From Bacteroidota bacterium (lineage in GTDB: Bacteria; Bacteroidota; Bacteroidia; Chitinophagales; Chitinophagaceae): a stretch of 64,000 nt of DNA. The stretch covers positions 88,490-152,489 of the forward strand of contig CANGUG010000004.1 of NCBI GenBank assembly GCA_947457075.1. The letters are read 5' to 3'. The notes under the pieces are model-generated. The model had not been told where the DNA came from and did no database searches. It saw only the letters and a list, made by a program, of their open reading frames with translations. Made by a program: the position numbers and the translations under genes. Positions 46,199 to 55,908 of this stretch are shown in pieces (within the stretch, counting starts at the first letter, position 1; each line of letters starts with the position of its first letter).

Positions 46199-46600
46199 CT
46201 ATCTTAATCTATCGGCACTTTTTACCAATTGCTCGTCCTTGTATATTTTTACAATAGCTAATACCTGAAGTAAGGGCATTGCAAACAAAGCAATTGAGAA
46301 TAAGGTAAATCCACCCCCTGGGTTATTAGCACTTACACGGTAAATTAAAAAACCAATTAAAGCAGAAAGCAAAAAGTTAACCACCGTTACTTTCAACTGC
46401 AACATACGATTGCCATATAAAAAAATAGCAATTGCACTCAAGCAAGCACTAAAAGCTAAGGTAATTAAAGTACCTGTCGAACTACTTCCTGCAATTTCTA
46501 AGGAATTAGGGGTTGGTGTATAATAAAATGGAAAGCGCAATACGACAAATGCGGCTACGCTTGCTAGTAATAACCAAATGCTTTGTATTCTTTGTATCAT
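46199..46600 (-). CDS. DUF4293 family membrane protein
   Basis: A 133-residue protein with four hydrophobic helices and the family N-terminus MIQRIQSIWLLLASVAAFV. DUF4293 proteins are small Bacteroidota membrane proteins of unknown role. It is transcribed on the minus strand with its 3' end against the GLPGLI gene, and lies beyond the glyA terminator, so it is probably a single-gene unit. I can say nothing about function from the sequence. Confidence 0.85.
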   Translation of the reverse strand: MIQRIQSIWLLLASVAAFVVLRFPFYYTPTPNSLEIAGSSSTGTLITLAFSACLSAIAIFLYGNRMLQLKVTVVNFLLSALIGFLIYRVSANNPGGGFTLFSIALFAMPLLQVLAIVKIYKDEQLVKSADRLR

Positions 46601-46633
46601 AGTATAAAGTTATGAAATTTTATTATCAAATAA

Positions 46634-46661
46634 AATAGCCCCTCCGTTGGGAGAGGCTATT
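46634..46661 (-). terminator. Terminator of glyA
   Basis: On the minus strand AATAGCC-TCTCC and GGAGG-GGCTATT form an approximately 12-bp stem (one mismatch) with a 4-nt loop and a TTTTATTT tail, 24 bp after the glyA stop. Confidence 0.75.
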
Positions 46662-46685
46662 GACTCGTATAAGTGCTTAAATATA

Positions 46686-47969
46686 TTAAGCGCCCAATTC
46701 AGGATACAATACAAATTGCTCCATAAATTTATTTACGTCTTTTCTAGTTTCTGCTAAAATAGTTTCATTGTCGGCGTTCATTAATACTTTATCAATTGCA
46801 TCCACCACAAATGGAATATGTCCTTCGTTCATTCCACGTGTAGTAATAGCTGCAACACCAAAACGAATACCTGAGGTTACGAAAGCTGACTTGTCATCAT
46901 AAGGCACCATATTTTTATTGGCAGTAATATCCGCATGGCCTAATACCTGTTCTGCTTTCTTACCACTAATATTTTTATTGCGTAAATCAATTAACATTAA
47001 ATGATTGTCGGTACCACCACTAATAATTTCATATCCTTTAGCAACAAATGCCGCTGCCATGGTTTGTGCATTTTTTTGAACCTGCTTTGCATATACCGTA
47101 AACTCGTCTGAAAGGATTTCACCAAATGCAATGGCTTTCGCAGCAATCACATGTTCTAAAGGTCCCCCTTGTGTGCCAGGAAATACCGCCATGTCAATCA
47201 CATTGGACCATAATCTTAAATTGCCTTTTACGTCTTTCAAGCCTAATGTATTTTCACCATCTTTCGCCATCATAATTACCCCACCACGCGGACCACGTAA
47301 AGTTTTATGTGTTGTGGATGTAACAAAATGACAATGGTTAAATGGAGAACTTAAAAATCCCTTGGCGATTAAACCAGCGGGGTGTGCAATATCGGCAAGT
47401 ACAAAAGCACCTACTTCGTCTGCTACTTTTCTGATTCTTGCATAGTCAATGTCACGGCTATAAGCACTTGCTCCACAAATAATTAATTTAGGCTTATGTG
47501 CTCTTGCTTGGCTTTCTAACATTTCATAGTCAATGAGTCCAGTTTCTTTTACCACACCATAAAAATAAGGCTTGTAGGTTTTACCTGAAAAGTTCACCGC
47601 ACTTCCATGTGTTAAGTGACCACCCATGCTTAAGTCCAATCCTAAAATAGCATCACCTGGTTGTAAAATTGCCAACATCACCGCTGCATTGGCTTGTGCA
47701 CCACTATGGGGTTGTACATTGGCATATTCCAAACCAAACACTTCTTTTAAACGATCAATAGCTAATTGCTCAGTTTTATCTACAATCTCGCAACCACCAT
47801 AATATCTTTTACCTGGATACCCTTCGGCATATTTATTGGTCATGACTCCACCCATTGCTTGCATCACTTGCAAGCTGGTGAAGTTTTCAGAAGCGATTAA
47901 TTCAATGCCACGACGTTGGCGTTGTAATTCTTGGTTGATAATGTCAAAAACCAGGGTATCTCTTTGCAT
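46686..47969 (-). CDS. glyA: Serine hydroxymethyltransferase
   Basis: A 427-residue PLP enzyme interconverting serine and glycine while charging tetrahydrofolate with a one-carbon unit. Family blocks are [50 protein letters not shown], and the PLP lysine in [14 protein letters not shown]. The first ATG gives the normal N-terminus. It is separated from DUF4293 by its own terminator and divergent from the sugar nucleotidyltransferase gene. The window also carries folD, the next enzyme of folate one-carbon metabolism, about 10 kb away. Confidence 0.97.
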   Translation of the reverse strand: MQRDTLVFDIINQELQRQRRGIELIASENFTSLQVMQAMGGVMTNKYAEGYPGKRYYGGCEIVDKTEQLAIDRLKEVFGLEYANVQPHSGAQANAAVMLAILQPGDAILGLDLSMGGHLTHGSAVNFSGKTYKPYFYGVVKETGLIDYEMLESQARAHKPKLIICGASAYSRDIDYARIRKVADEVGAFVLADIAHPAGLIAKGFLSSPFNHCHFVTSTTHKTLRGPRGGVIMMAKDGENTLGLKDVKGNLRLWSNVIDMAVFPGTQGGPLEHVIAAKAIAFGEILSDEFTVYAKQVQKNAQTMAAAFVAKGYEIISGGTDNHLMLIDLRNKNISGKKAEQVLGHADITANKNMVPYDDKSAFVTSGIRFGVAAITTRGMNEGHIPFVVDAIDKVLMNADNETILAETRKDVNKFMEQFVLYPELGA

Positions 47970-48192
47970 AGTTGAATATATTTTATAGAATATTGGAGTT
48001 TTCGAGCAGCATATTTGGCAAAATTAATTCATTATAAAGCCTATACAAAGGTTTCTTTCAACAGTTGGGGGTCTAATATCCACATTTGTAATGGCTTTCG
48101 CCAAAAATGCCTCAAAAACCTTCATTTCATCTCAAATTTGGCCTATTACTAACGGTTATTTGCTATTTTTACCCTCCCCAAAAAGGAAATCA

Positions 48193-49185
48193 ATGAAGGC
48201 AATTATTCCGGTTGCAGGAGCAGGCACTAAATTGCGACCCCACACATATACTCAACCTAAAGCGTTAATACCTATTGCTGGTAAAACAATTTTAAGTTTT
48301 ATTGTTGATCAGTTAAAAGCGGTAGGGATTGATGAATACATTTTTATAGTGGGTTATTTGGGAGAGAAAATACAGGACTATGTGGAGCAAACCTATCCTA
48401 ACTTAAAAACACATTTTGTATATCAAAATGACCGTCAAGGGACAGCACATGCGATTCAATTAACCAAGGATATTGTTCAGTCCGATGAGCTGTTTATTGC
48501 ACTAGGAGATACTATTTGTGAATTTGATATTCAGGAAGTGATAGAAAGTCCAATTAGCATGTTGGGCATTAAAAAAGTAGATGATCCAAGACAATTTGGT
48601 GTAGTGGAAATTGATGAAGAAGGAAAAGTTTTACATGCAGTAGAAAAACCCTCTATACCAAAAAGTAATAATGCTTTAGTGGGTTTATATAAAATTAAGG
48701 AATCTGATATTTTATTTGATTGCTTTCAACAATTGGTAACAGAAAATATTAAATCCAACGGAGAATATAATTTAACCGATGCATTAGAGTGCATGATAAA
48801 AAAAGGAATCGCATTTAATTCTTTTAAAGTAAAGCATTGGTATGATTGTGGCAAAAAAGAATCCTTGTTAGAGGCCAATGCAGTATTGTTAAAAAAATCG
48901 GGAGGTCTTGTTGTTAATCCTAATCAATGTATCAATAGTATTATTATTCCACCAGTGAGCATTGCGGATGATTGCATCATTGAAAATTCAGTAATCGGAC
49001 CACATGTTACCATTGGAAATAATACGACAATTAAAAGTTCGGTAGTGAAGGACTCCATCATTGGCACCTATACTACTTTAGATGAAGTGGTGCTAGATAA
49101 TTCTTTAATTGGAAGCGATGCAGCAGTAAAGGGATTAAGTCGTACCTTAAATATTGGAGATAATACTGAAATAGATTTCGGATAA
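48193..49185 (+). CDS. Sugar-1-phosphate nucleotidyltransferase with left-handed beta-helix domain
   Basis: A 330-residue NDP-sugar pyrophosphorylase-type protein. Residues 1-230 are a Rossmann-like nucleotidyltransferase with AIIPVAGAGTKLRPHTYTQP and KALIPIAGK; ALGDTICEFDI holds the metal-binding aspartate. The C-terminal 80 residues carry hexapeptide-type repeats (IIENSVIGPHVTIGNNTTIK, VVKDSIIGTYTTL). Substrate may be glucose- or another hexose-1-phosphate, typically for cell-surface sugars. ATG 48193 is used because 34 upstream codons are not conserved. A 22-bp imperfect copy of its 3' end (about 49159-49181) recurs at 49202-49222 after the stop. Confidence 0.88.
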   Translation: MKAIIPVAGAGTKLRPHTYTQPKALIPIAGKTILSFIVDQLKAVGIDEYIFIVGYLGEKIQDYVEQTYPNLKTHFVYQNDRQGTAHAIQLTKDIVQSDELFIALGDTICEFDIQEVIESPISMLGIKKVDDPRQFGVVEIDEEGKVLHAVEKPSIPKSNNALVGLYKIKESDILFDCFQQLVTENIKSNGEYNLTDALECMIKKGIAFNSFKVKHWYDCGKKESLLEANAVLLKKSGGLVVNPNQCINSIIIPPVSIADDCIIENSVIGPHVTIGNNTTIKSSVVKDSIIGTYTTLDEVVLDNSLIGSDAAVKGLSRTLNIGDNTEIDFG

Positions 49186-49280
49186 AATTTTTAAGCCCTC
49201 GGATAATTTTGAAATAGATTTCAGCACTTGTTGAATACAGTATAGTAAATGTATTTCTATTAATTGCTTAACTTTTGATT

Positions 49281-50246
49281 ATGTCATTTGAAAATCGAAT
49301 CACGCAACTTTTCAATATTGAACTCCCCATTATTCAAGCTGGAATGGTATGGGCAAGTGGCTGGGAGCTGGCAAGTGCAGTAAGCAATGCGGGAGGACTT
49401 GGCATATTAGGTGCTGGAAGTATGTATCCTGCAATTTTAAGAGAACAAATACAAAAAACAAAAGCAGCAACAAATAAACCCTTCGCGGTGAATTTGCCTA
49501 TGTTGTATCCCGATTTGCAAGCGCATATTAATATCATTATAGAAGAAAAAGTGCCTATTGTTTTTACCAGTGCAGGCAATCCAAAAACCTGGACCTCCAC
49601 TTTAAAAGAGGCAGGGATTATTGTAGTTCATGTGGTGAGTAGTGCTTTATTTGCACAAAAAGCCGAAGCAGCAGGCTGTGATGCAGTCGTTGCTGAAGGT
49701 TTTGAAGCAGGAGGCCATAATGGTAGAGATGAAACGACCACAATGGTATTAATTCCATTAGTGCATAAGGCTGTGAAAATACCTGTTATTGCGGCAGGGG
49801 GCATTGGAACTGGCGCGCAAATGTTAGCCGCTTTTGCATTAGGAGCCGAGGGAGTACAAATTGGCACTCGTTTTGTTTGTAGTGAAGAGTCCTGCGCACA
49901 TATTCATTTTAAACAGGCGGTAGTGAATGCAGGGGAAGGTGCTACACAATTGGGCTTAAAGCAATTGGCCCCAGTAAGATTATTAAAAAATGAATTTGCA
50001 ATAGAAATTTTAGCATTAGAACGTGAAGGAAAAGACAAAGAGGCCTTGGCAAGTTTCCTTGGGCGAGGAAGAGCCAAGAAAGGCATGTATGAAGGAGATA
50101 TGAAGGAAGGTGAACTAGAAATTGGCCAAGTAAGTGCCATGGTTGACAATATCTTACCAGCTGCTGTAATCGTCAAGGATATTTGGAAGGAATTTCAAAT
50201 CACTGCCGAACATATCAATACACTTCCATTTACTAGATCCTTTTAG
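49281..50246 (+). CDS. Nitronate monooxygenase / 2-nitropropane dioxygenase family
   Basis: A 321-residue FMN TIM-barrel enzyme. It has NIELPIIQAGMVWASGWELA at the start, the flavin-binding VVAEGFEAGGHNGRDE, VIAAGGIGTGAQMLAAFALG and GVQIGTRFV. Family members oxidise nitronates or, in related forms, act as enoyl reductases (FabK-like); the length here and the histidine in GHNGR fit nitronate monooxygenase, but the natural substrate is uncertain. ATG 49281 is preferred to an in-frame TTG two codons earlier. Followed by two hairpins at 50249-50322 before the convergent SDR gene. Confidence 0.88.
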   Translation: MSFENRITQLFNIELPIIQAGMVWASGWELASAVSNAGGLGILGAGSMYPAILREQIQKTKAATNKPFAVNLPMLYPDLQAHINIIIEEKVPIVFTSAGNPKTWTSTLKEAGIIVVHVVSSALFAQKAEAAGCDAVVAEGFEAGGHNGRDETTTMVLIPLVHKAVKIPVIAAGGIGTGAQMLAAFALGAEGVQIGTRFVCSEESCAHIHFKQAVVNAGEGATQLGLKQLAPVRLLKNEFAIEILALEREGKDKEALASFLGRGRAKKGMYEGDMKEGELEIGQVSAMVDNILPAAVIVKDIWKEFQITAEHINTLPFTRSF

Positions 50247-50248
50247 CG

Positions 50249-50322
50249 TTCATGCAAAGCATGAATGAAATTACTATTTAGCACTAGGGGATTAGCTTAA
50301 TTAATCAATTCATTTAGTGCTA
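50249..50322. repeat. Two inverted repeats between convergent genes
   Basis: TTCATGC/GCATGAA with a 3-nt loop (50249-50265) and TAGCACTA (50279-50286) with TAGTGCTA (50315-50322), a perfect 8-bp stem across 28 nt. Neither is followed by a long T run, so terminator function is uncertain; they may be 3'-end structures. Confidence 0.55.
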
Positions 50323-50331
50323 GGAATTGAC

Positions 50332-51087
50332 CTAGTCCTTGTGAATCATCGTTGAATTACCTTGCGCTAAACATGTCATGACTATATCATTGATGCAAAC
50401 ATGTTTTGGTGTATTGGCTACATACCAAACAGTATCTGCAATGTCTTCTGCCTTTAATGGGGTGTATCCTGCATAAACCGCAGCTGCTTTGCTTGCATCT
50501 CCTTTGAAACGTACTAATGAAAAATCAGTTTCAACTGCACCAGGGTGAATGGCCGTTACCTTAATATGGTGTGGTAATAAGTCAATTCTTTGTGCTTTAG
50601 TGATGGCATCTACTGCATGTTTTGTGGCACAATACACATTACCATCCTTATACACTTCTTTACCAGCAGTGCTACCAATATTAATGATATGACCTTCTTG
50701 TTGTATCAAATAAGGTAAAACCGCTTTAGACGCATACAAAACTCCTTTAACATTGGTATCAATCATGGTTTCCCAGTCTTCCAAATTTGCATCCATGAAT
50801 GAGTCGCGGCCTAGTGCCAATCCTGCATTATTTACCAACAAATCCAGGTTTTGCCAATCTGCAGGCAGTTTCCCTAAATTTTCAAATACCTCTTTTTTAT
50901 TTTGAATATCAAACACCAAGCATAGGGTTTTTACACCGAATTGTTTTTCTAACTCAGTAGCCACTGCTTCTAATTTCTCTTTTCTTCTTGCAGTTAAAAT
51001 TAAATTCCATCCTCCTGCTGCAAATTTTTCAGCAATGGCTTTTCCAAATCCCGAACTAGCGCCTGTAATTAAAATTATCTTTGACAT
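50332..51087 (-). CDS. Short-chain dehydrogenase/reductase (YdfG-like)
   Basis: A 251-residue classical SDR. Cofactor motif TGASSGFGKAIAEKF at the N-terminus, NNAGLALG, and the catalytic Tyr-Lys in VYCATKHAVDA with a serine in INIGSTAGKE form the usual triad; the LTARRKEKLEAV segment after the nucleotide fold favours NADP. The closest characterised relatives are YdfG-type enzymes acting on serine or 3-hydroxy acids, but the substrate cannot be read from sequence. It follows the alpha/beta hydrolase gene on the same strand with 77 bp between. Confidence 0.9.
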   Translation of the reverse strand: MSKIILITGASSGFGKAIAEKFAAGGWNLILTARRKEKLEAVATELEKQFGVKTLCLVFDIQNKKEVFENLGKLPADWQNLDLLVNNAGLALGRDSFMDANLEDWETMIDTNVKGVLYASKAVLPYLIQQEGHIINIGSTAGKEVYKDGNVYCATKHAVDAITKAQRIDLLPHHIKVTAIHPGAVETDFSLVRFKGDASKAAAVYAGYTPLKAEDIADTVWYVANTPKHVCINDIVMTCLAQGNSTMIHKD

Positions 51088-51164
51088 ATTGTTATTTTAT
51101 TTTTTTGGATGGATGATGATTATTGAATGCTTGTTTTTATTTTTCGAAAATTTTTCTCATTTTA

Positions 51165-52025
51165 TCAATGATAATTCGCAACTGCCTCATTGATAAATCG
51201 CAGCAAGGTACTATTTACTTGCTCGCTTGCTTCTAACATCCCCATATGACCCACGTTTTCAAGAATCATAACATTATTTGGAGGCAATAGTTGTGTTTGT
51301 TGCAAAGAATCTTCAATAGGCACAGCAATATCTTGTTCCCCTACAATCATCCAAACAGGAATACGTTGTTGGGTAAGCAAATGTGTATATGCTTTACGAT
51401 TGCGCATGGCCATTACAAATTGTATCATGGCTTCGCGACTCAAATCACTAACACTATCCATAACATCCTGCACTTTGTCAGGATGGGCTTGTTTAAAGGC
51501 ATTGCCAAATAAGTTTTGGGCGGAGGTTTCTAAAAACTTCCTTGTGCCATGTTCTTCAATGAATTCCGCCACTTTTAATCGACTTTCTTTTTTTGCTACA
51601 CTATCTTCAAATGTAGTTGAATGGATAAGTCCCAAGCCAATTACATGGTTTACATAATAATCCGCAAAAGCCAATCCAATATAACCTCCCATGCTATGCC
51701 CTAATACATAATACTTGTCAATATGTAAACTATGCATTAACTCATGCATTACTTCAACATAATTAACCAAATTGGGCGCATGCGTAGGGTGAATATTCAA
51801 TGGCTTACAATGTACCCCCGGTAAATTAGGTGCAATCACCCGAAAATATTTGGAAAGAAAAGTAATTTGTGATTGCCAAATGCCATGATCTTCACCAAAT
51901 CCGTGCAGGAGTAAAATTACTGCTTTTGTATTTTCCGTTTTGTCGTTGCCCTGATTATGGTGCTCATTAGGGCCCTCATCAAAATAGGCCAATTGGTCCT
52001 CACCATAATCGTAATAATGTACCAT
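51165..52025 (-). CDS. Alpha/beta hydrolase
   Basis: A 286-residue alpha/beta-fold hydrolase. The oxyanion segment LLLHGFGEDHGIWQS and the nucleophile elbow VLGHSMGGYIGLAFAD are clear; the catalytic acid is probably in VWMIVGEQDIAVPIE and the histidine in LENVGHMGMLE. Cleaves an ester or related bond of unknown substrate. Its start codon is 4 bp from the DUF4105 gene stop, so they are likely in one transcript. The N-terminal 30 residues have an unusual Asn/His/Asp-rich stretch and no signal peptide, so the enzyme is cytoplasmic. Confidence 0.9.
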   Translation of the reverse strand: MVHYYDYGEDQLAYFDEGPNEHHNQGNDKTENTKAVILLLHGFGEDHGIWQSQITFLSKYFRVIAPNLPGVHCKPLNIHPTHAPNLVNYVEVMHELMHSLHIDKYYVLGHSMGGYIGLAFADYYVNHVIGLGLIHSTTFEDSVAKKESRLKVAEFIEEHGTRKFLETSAQNLFGNAFKQAHPDKVQDVMDSVSDLSREAMIQFVMAMRNRKAYTHLLTQQRIPVWMIVGEQDIAVPIEDSLQQTQLLPPNNVMILENVGHMGMLEASEQVNSTLLRFINEAVANYH

Positions 52026-52029
52026 TTTA

Positions 52030-53220
52030 TTATTGGTATTGTGCGGTTTTACCTCTTATAATAAGTCGGTATTGAACAAATAAAGTAATAACCATTACCG
52101 TCATCACTGAATTAGAAAAATGTTGTGGAATCCAATGACTAACCACCATCATTAATATAGTAATTGTAAAAAACAGGTACCCTAAATAACCTGTCCATTT
52201 TCTTGAAATAAAATAAATGGGAATGGCCACTAAATACAATGGATGAAGCCAAATTAAATTATAATTTTCATGACAGGCTGAATGTAATGAAAACTGACTC
52301 ATGTATAAAACTAACCCACCACCAATGCCTAACAACAATAACAAACTAATATCCATTATGCGGGCAATACGCTGAGTAATTAATGTGTTCCAATTAGCTA
52401 CAAATACATACAGCAATAAAATGCCTATTAAAATATAAATGGGTGCCCAACCTTTTTCGGCGGGTTTTGAATGGAATTGGATGTCCTTTGTTGCTATAAT
52501 CAACTGGGGATTTAAAGCCATTTTCTTATATAATAATGCAGGTAAAAAAGCTTCCTGTGTCAGGTTTGGCTTTTGGTCTGCCACCGCTCCTAAAAGCAAA
52601 TCAATGCCTAATCCAACCCAACCCAATCCGTTTTGATAAGGAGCAGAGACAACTTCTTCCCGATATGAATGAATGCCAATGCTATAATTATTAATAGGGG
52701 CATGTTTCAATAAGCCATCTTTAATTCGAGTAGTACAATTGTCGCGGATGAAATTGTATTGGTAAAATTTGTTGGCAGGCAACATATTGGCTTGTAATGC
52801 TTGTTGCCATTTTACTTTTTCGGACGGCGTTAATTTTAATTCTTGTTCATGTACGTCTCGGCCAAAGTATTGGTATTCATATAAAAAATTAGGGTAACTA
52901 GCTGAACTTATAAAGTAGTTTAAGTCCCCTCTCATAAATTTGGCAATAAAATTAGGAGTACTAAAATCAAAACTCCCAAAATTATATACGATATCGGTTT
53001 GTTGCACACTATCTGTTACACGAATCGCAGTATGACCCCAAATAGTATATAAATCATCGCCGGCATCACAGGTAATTAAACTAAAACGCAGTTTAGTATT
53101 TTGAATACTATCCTGCGCATATGTTAAAGGGTAGTTTATGCTTCCAACAATAAATAATAAGACGAGTATTATTTTAGTTGAAAATATATTTCGCGTAATG
53201 CTACTCCCTATCATTTTCAT
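52030..53220 (-). CDS. DUF4105 (Lnb N-terminal periplasmic domain) membrane protein
   Basis: A 396-residue protein with a signal anchor (about 15-35), a periplasmic domain (LRFSLITCDAGDDLYTIWGH to IRDNCTTRIKDG, about 43-175) matching DUF4105/Lnb-N, and about five C-terminal helices. The conserved His in WGHTAIRV and Cys in RDNCTTR suggest a cysteine-hydrolase fold. The family occurs in Bacteroidota envelopes and may act on lipids or lipoproteins (related to lipoprotein N-acyl-transfer enzyme Lnb); the reaction here is unproven. It lies 6 bp after guaB and 4 bp before the hydrolase gene. Confidence 0.82.
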   Translation of the reverse strand: MKMIGSSITRNIFSTKIILVLLFIVGSINYPLTYAQDSIQNTKLRFSLITCDAGDDLYTIWGHTAIRVTDSVQQTDIVYNFGSFDFSTPNFIAKFMRGDLNYFISSASYPNFLYEYQYFGRDVHEQELKLTPSEKVKWQQALQANMLPANKFYQYNFIRDNCTTRIKDGLLKHAPINNYSIGIHSYREEVVSAPYQNGLGWVGLGIDLLLGAVADQKPNLTQEAFLPALLYKKMALNPQLIIATKDIQFHSKPAEKGWAPIYILIGILLLYVFVANWNTLITQRIARIMDISLLLLLGIGGGLVLYMSQFSLHSACHENYNLIWLHPLYLVAIPIYFISRKWTGYLGYLFFTITILMMVVSHWIPQHFSNSVMTVMVITLFVQYRLIIRGKTAQYQ

Positions 53221-53226
53221 TAGATA

Positions 53227-54708
53227 TTATTTACGGCTATAATTAGGTGCTTCTTTGGTAATATCAATATCATGTGCATGACTTTCTTTCATACCTGCAT
53301 TGGTAATTTGAACAAAAGTGGCATTTTGTAAATCCTTGATTGTTTTTGCACCGCAATAACCCATGCCTGCTTTTAAGCCTCCTACAAATTGATAAATAAT
53401 TTCATTTAGGTTTCCTTTGTAAGCCACACGCCCTTCAATACCTTCTGGTACAAATTTTTTGCTATCTGTTCCTTCTTGGAAATAACGGTCACCACTTCCT
53501 TGACCCATGGCGCCAATACTTCCCATGCCACGGTACCCTTTAAATTTACGACCCTCATATATAATGGTTTCACCTGGACTTTCTTCAGTGCCAGCAAAAA
53601 TGCTTCCCATCATCACACAGTTAGCACCTGCCGCTAAAGCTTTTACCATATCCCCCGTGTAGCGTATACCTCCGTCTGCAATGACTGGAATATTTTTTCC
53701 TTTCAATGCTTTTGTTGCTTCCATAATGGCTGTTAATTGTGGGACTCCTGCACCTGCTACAATACGAGTAGTACAAATGGAGCCCGGCCCTATGCCCACT
53801 TTAACCGCATCGGCACCTGCATTCGCCAATGCTAAAGCACCTTGTGCGGTAGCAATATTCCCCGCAATGACAGGTAAGTTTTTAAAATTCTTTTTTAATG
53901 TTTTCAATGCTTCAATAACGCCCTTGCTGTGTCCATGTGCACTGTCTAAGGAAACAATGTCAACACCTACAGTTTGCAAAGCAGCTGCACGATCCAATAA
54001 ATCCTTGGTGATACCCAATGCAGCCCCCACCAATAAACGACCAATTTTGTCTTTTACCGCATTTGGAAATGCACTTAATTGTAAAATATCGCGATAAGTA
54101 ATTAAGCCAATTAATTTTCCTTGTTTACTTACTACAGGTAATTTTTCAATTTTATATTGTCTTAAAATTTTCTCTGCTTTTCTTAAATCGGTTCCTTCGG
54201 GAGCAATGATCAAATTTTCTTTTGTCATTACTTCACTTACTTTACGTTTACGATCGGTTTCGAAACGTAAGTCTCTATTGGTTAAAATACCTACTAACTT
54301 ATGTCCTTTGTCAACAATAGGAATACCCCCAATTTTATTTTCTTTCATTAACAACAAGGCGTCACCAATGGTTGCGTTTACTTCTAATGTGATGGGGTCC
54401 ACAATCATTCCGCTTTCACTTCGTTTTACTTTACGCACTTGTTCGGCTTGGCGTTCAATACTCATGTTCTTATGCAAAATACCAATACCGCCTTCACGCG
54501 CGAGGGCAATGGCTAAACTTGCTTCTGTAACGGTATCCATTGCAGAAGATAAAATAGGAACGTTGAGTTGGATGTTTTTGGTTAGCTGACTGTAAATTTT
54601 TACTTCGGAAGGAAGTATCTCAGAATAAGCCGGCATCAACAATACGTCGTCGAATGTTAAGCCTTGACCAAAAATGCGGGAGTTGTTGGTAGAATTTCTT
54701 GTTGCCAT
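53227..54708 (-). CDS. guaB: Inosine-5'-monophosphate dehydrogenase
   Basis: A 493-residue TIM-barrel enzyme converting IMP to XMP, the committed step of GMP synthesis. It begins with [18 protein letters not shown], has an inserted pair of CBS domains (about 98-215), the catalytic cysteine in [13 protein letters not shown] and the flap [13 protein letters not shown] domains commonly bind purine nucleotides allosterically. Start is ATG 54708; an in-frame TTG at 54714 overlaps the promoter -7 box and is rejected. Only 3 nt separate that box from the ATG. Downstream, DUF4105 and two more genes follow on the same strand. Confidence 0.97.
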   Translation of the reverse strand: MATRNSTNNSRIFGQGLTFDDVLLMPAYSEILPSEVKIYSQLTKNIQLNVPILSSAMDTVTEASLAIALAREGGIGILHKNMSIERQAEQVRKVKRSESGMIVDPITLEVNATIGDALLLMKENKIGGIPIVDKGHKLVGILTNRDLRFETDRKRKVSEVMTKENLIIAPEGTDLRKAEKILRQYKIEKLPVVSKQGKLIGLITYRDILQLSAFPNAVKDKIGRLLVGAALGITKDLLDRAAALQTVGVDIVSLDSAHGHSKGVIEALKTLKKNFKNLPVIAGNIATAQGALALANAGADAVKVGIGPGSICTTRIVAGAGVPQLTAIMEATKALKGKNIPVIADGGIRYTGDMVKALAAGANCVMMGSIFAGTEESPGETIIYEGRKFKGYRGMGSIGAMGQGSGDRYFQEGTDSKKFVPEGIEGRVAYKGNLNEIIYQFVGGLKAGMGYCGAKTIKDLQNATFVQITNAGMKESHAHDIDITKEAPNYSRK

Positions 54709-54711
54709 AGG

Positions 54712-54743
54712 CAAAGGTAGCTTTTTGGCTCATTTAGGCAAAA
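54712..54743 (-). promoter_or_regulatory. Promoter of guaB, 3 nt from the start codon
   Basis: On the minus strand: TTTTG (54743-54739), 19-nt spacer, TACCTTTG (54719-54712). This is the best consensus match in the window. The ATG begins at 54708, so the predicted transcript would have essentially no leader. Confidence 0.65.
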
Positions 54744-54774
54744 TTGTTTTTTAAAACCCTTGAAAAACAACCAC

Positions 54775-55860
54775 TTAGCTACAGGAATATAGATTCCCAG
54801 CTTGCAAATGGATAAGGTTATTTAATTCAAGTTGCAATAAATAACCAGCTAAAACACTACTACTAATGGCCAATTGCATTTCAATGGCATCCTTGTGAAT
54901 AGGTCCCTGTGATTGTATTAGTAAATAGATTGTTTTTTCGACAGGAGCTAGTTGTAGTTCAGGCATTCCCTGAGTTGTATTTAAAGGATGATTTACCATT
55001 TGCTGCGAAGGCCAATTGAGCTGCTCTAATAAATGAATGGGGTCATGGTACATAGCGGCAATTTGATTTTTAATTAGCCATAAACATCCTTTGCTTTTTG
55101 CATCATGAATTTTCCCAGGTACTGCAAATACTTCCCTGTCATAACCTCTGGCTAGTTTTGCAGTAATCATGCTGCCTCCTTCGATATTACTTTCAATCAC
55201 TATGGTCATATCACTCATGCCTGCCACAATGCGATTGCGTTTTGGAAATTGATAAGGCATGGTTAAAGTTTTTTGTCTACACTCCGTAATTAAGCCACCC
55301 TTATTTTGCAACATTTTAATTGCTAATCGTCTGTGTTGATTGGGATAAATGGTATCTAAACCATGTGCCATAATTCCCCAGGTTGGTATATTATTTTCAA
55401 TGGCTAAGTCATGTGCAATGCCATCCACACCCAAGGCCATCCCGCTGATCACTCCCAATTTTAAATGGCTTAAGCCTTCAATTAATTCATGGATCACTTT
55501 TTTTACTTGGTAACTATGCTGCCTAGTACCTACAATACTTATTAATTGTGGTTGATTAAAATGGTTGGATCCTTTGACATAAAGTAATAAGGGAGGATCA
55601 CTAATATGGGCAAGCCGATTTGGGTAATATTTATCTAGGATACAAAAACCTTGAATTGCATGCTTTTCCATAAACTGCATTTCAGTGGCAGCCTCATGCA
55701 AAGGCCACTCAGCTTGCTTGTGTTTTTGCATCTGATAAATAGTTGATGCAGATTGGTAGTGCTGTAAAATGGTTAACTTCTGCTTTTCAGTGATATTCTT
55801 TAACATACTAAAGGCAATGGTATAGAGTAAATCATCTCCTTGTAATTCATTGTGCTGCAT
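54775..55860 (-). CDS. dprA: DNA-processing protein DprA
   Basis: A 361-residue protein that loads RecA on incoming single-stranded DNA during natural transformation. The Rossmann-fold core (about 75-290) has ISIVGTRQHSYQVKKVIHEL, GVISGMALGVDGIAHDLAI, GGLITECR, FPKRNRIVAGMSDMTIVIE and SMITAKLA, all family blocks. An N-terminal helical domain and a C-terminal winged-helix-like domain (about 300-361) are present. Its presence alone does not prove competence. It is upstream of guaB by 67 bp and follows the porE-like gene by 48 bp on the same strand. Confidence 0.93.
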   Translation of the reverse strand: MQHNELQGDDLLYTIAFSMLKNITEKQKLTILQHYQSASTIYQMQKHKQAEWPLHEAATEMQFMEKHAIQGFCILDKYYPNRLAHISDPPLLLYVKGSNHFNQPQLISIVGTRQHSYQVKKVIHELIEGLSHLKLGVISGMALGVDGIAHDLAIENNIPTWGIMAHGLDTIYPNQHRRLAIKMLQNKGGLITECRQKTLTMPYQFPKRNRIVAGMSDMTIVIESNIEGGSMITAKLARGYDREVFAVPGKIHDAKSKGCLWLIKNQIAAMYHDPIHLLEQLNWPSQQMVNHPLNTTQGMPELQLAPVEKTIYLLIQSQGPIHKDAIEMQLAISSSVLAGYLLQLELNNLIHLQAGNLYSCS

Positions 55861-55908
55861 TGCATAAACATAAATGAATTAGACAGTCAATGTTGCCGTA
55901 TTAATACG

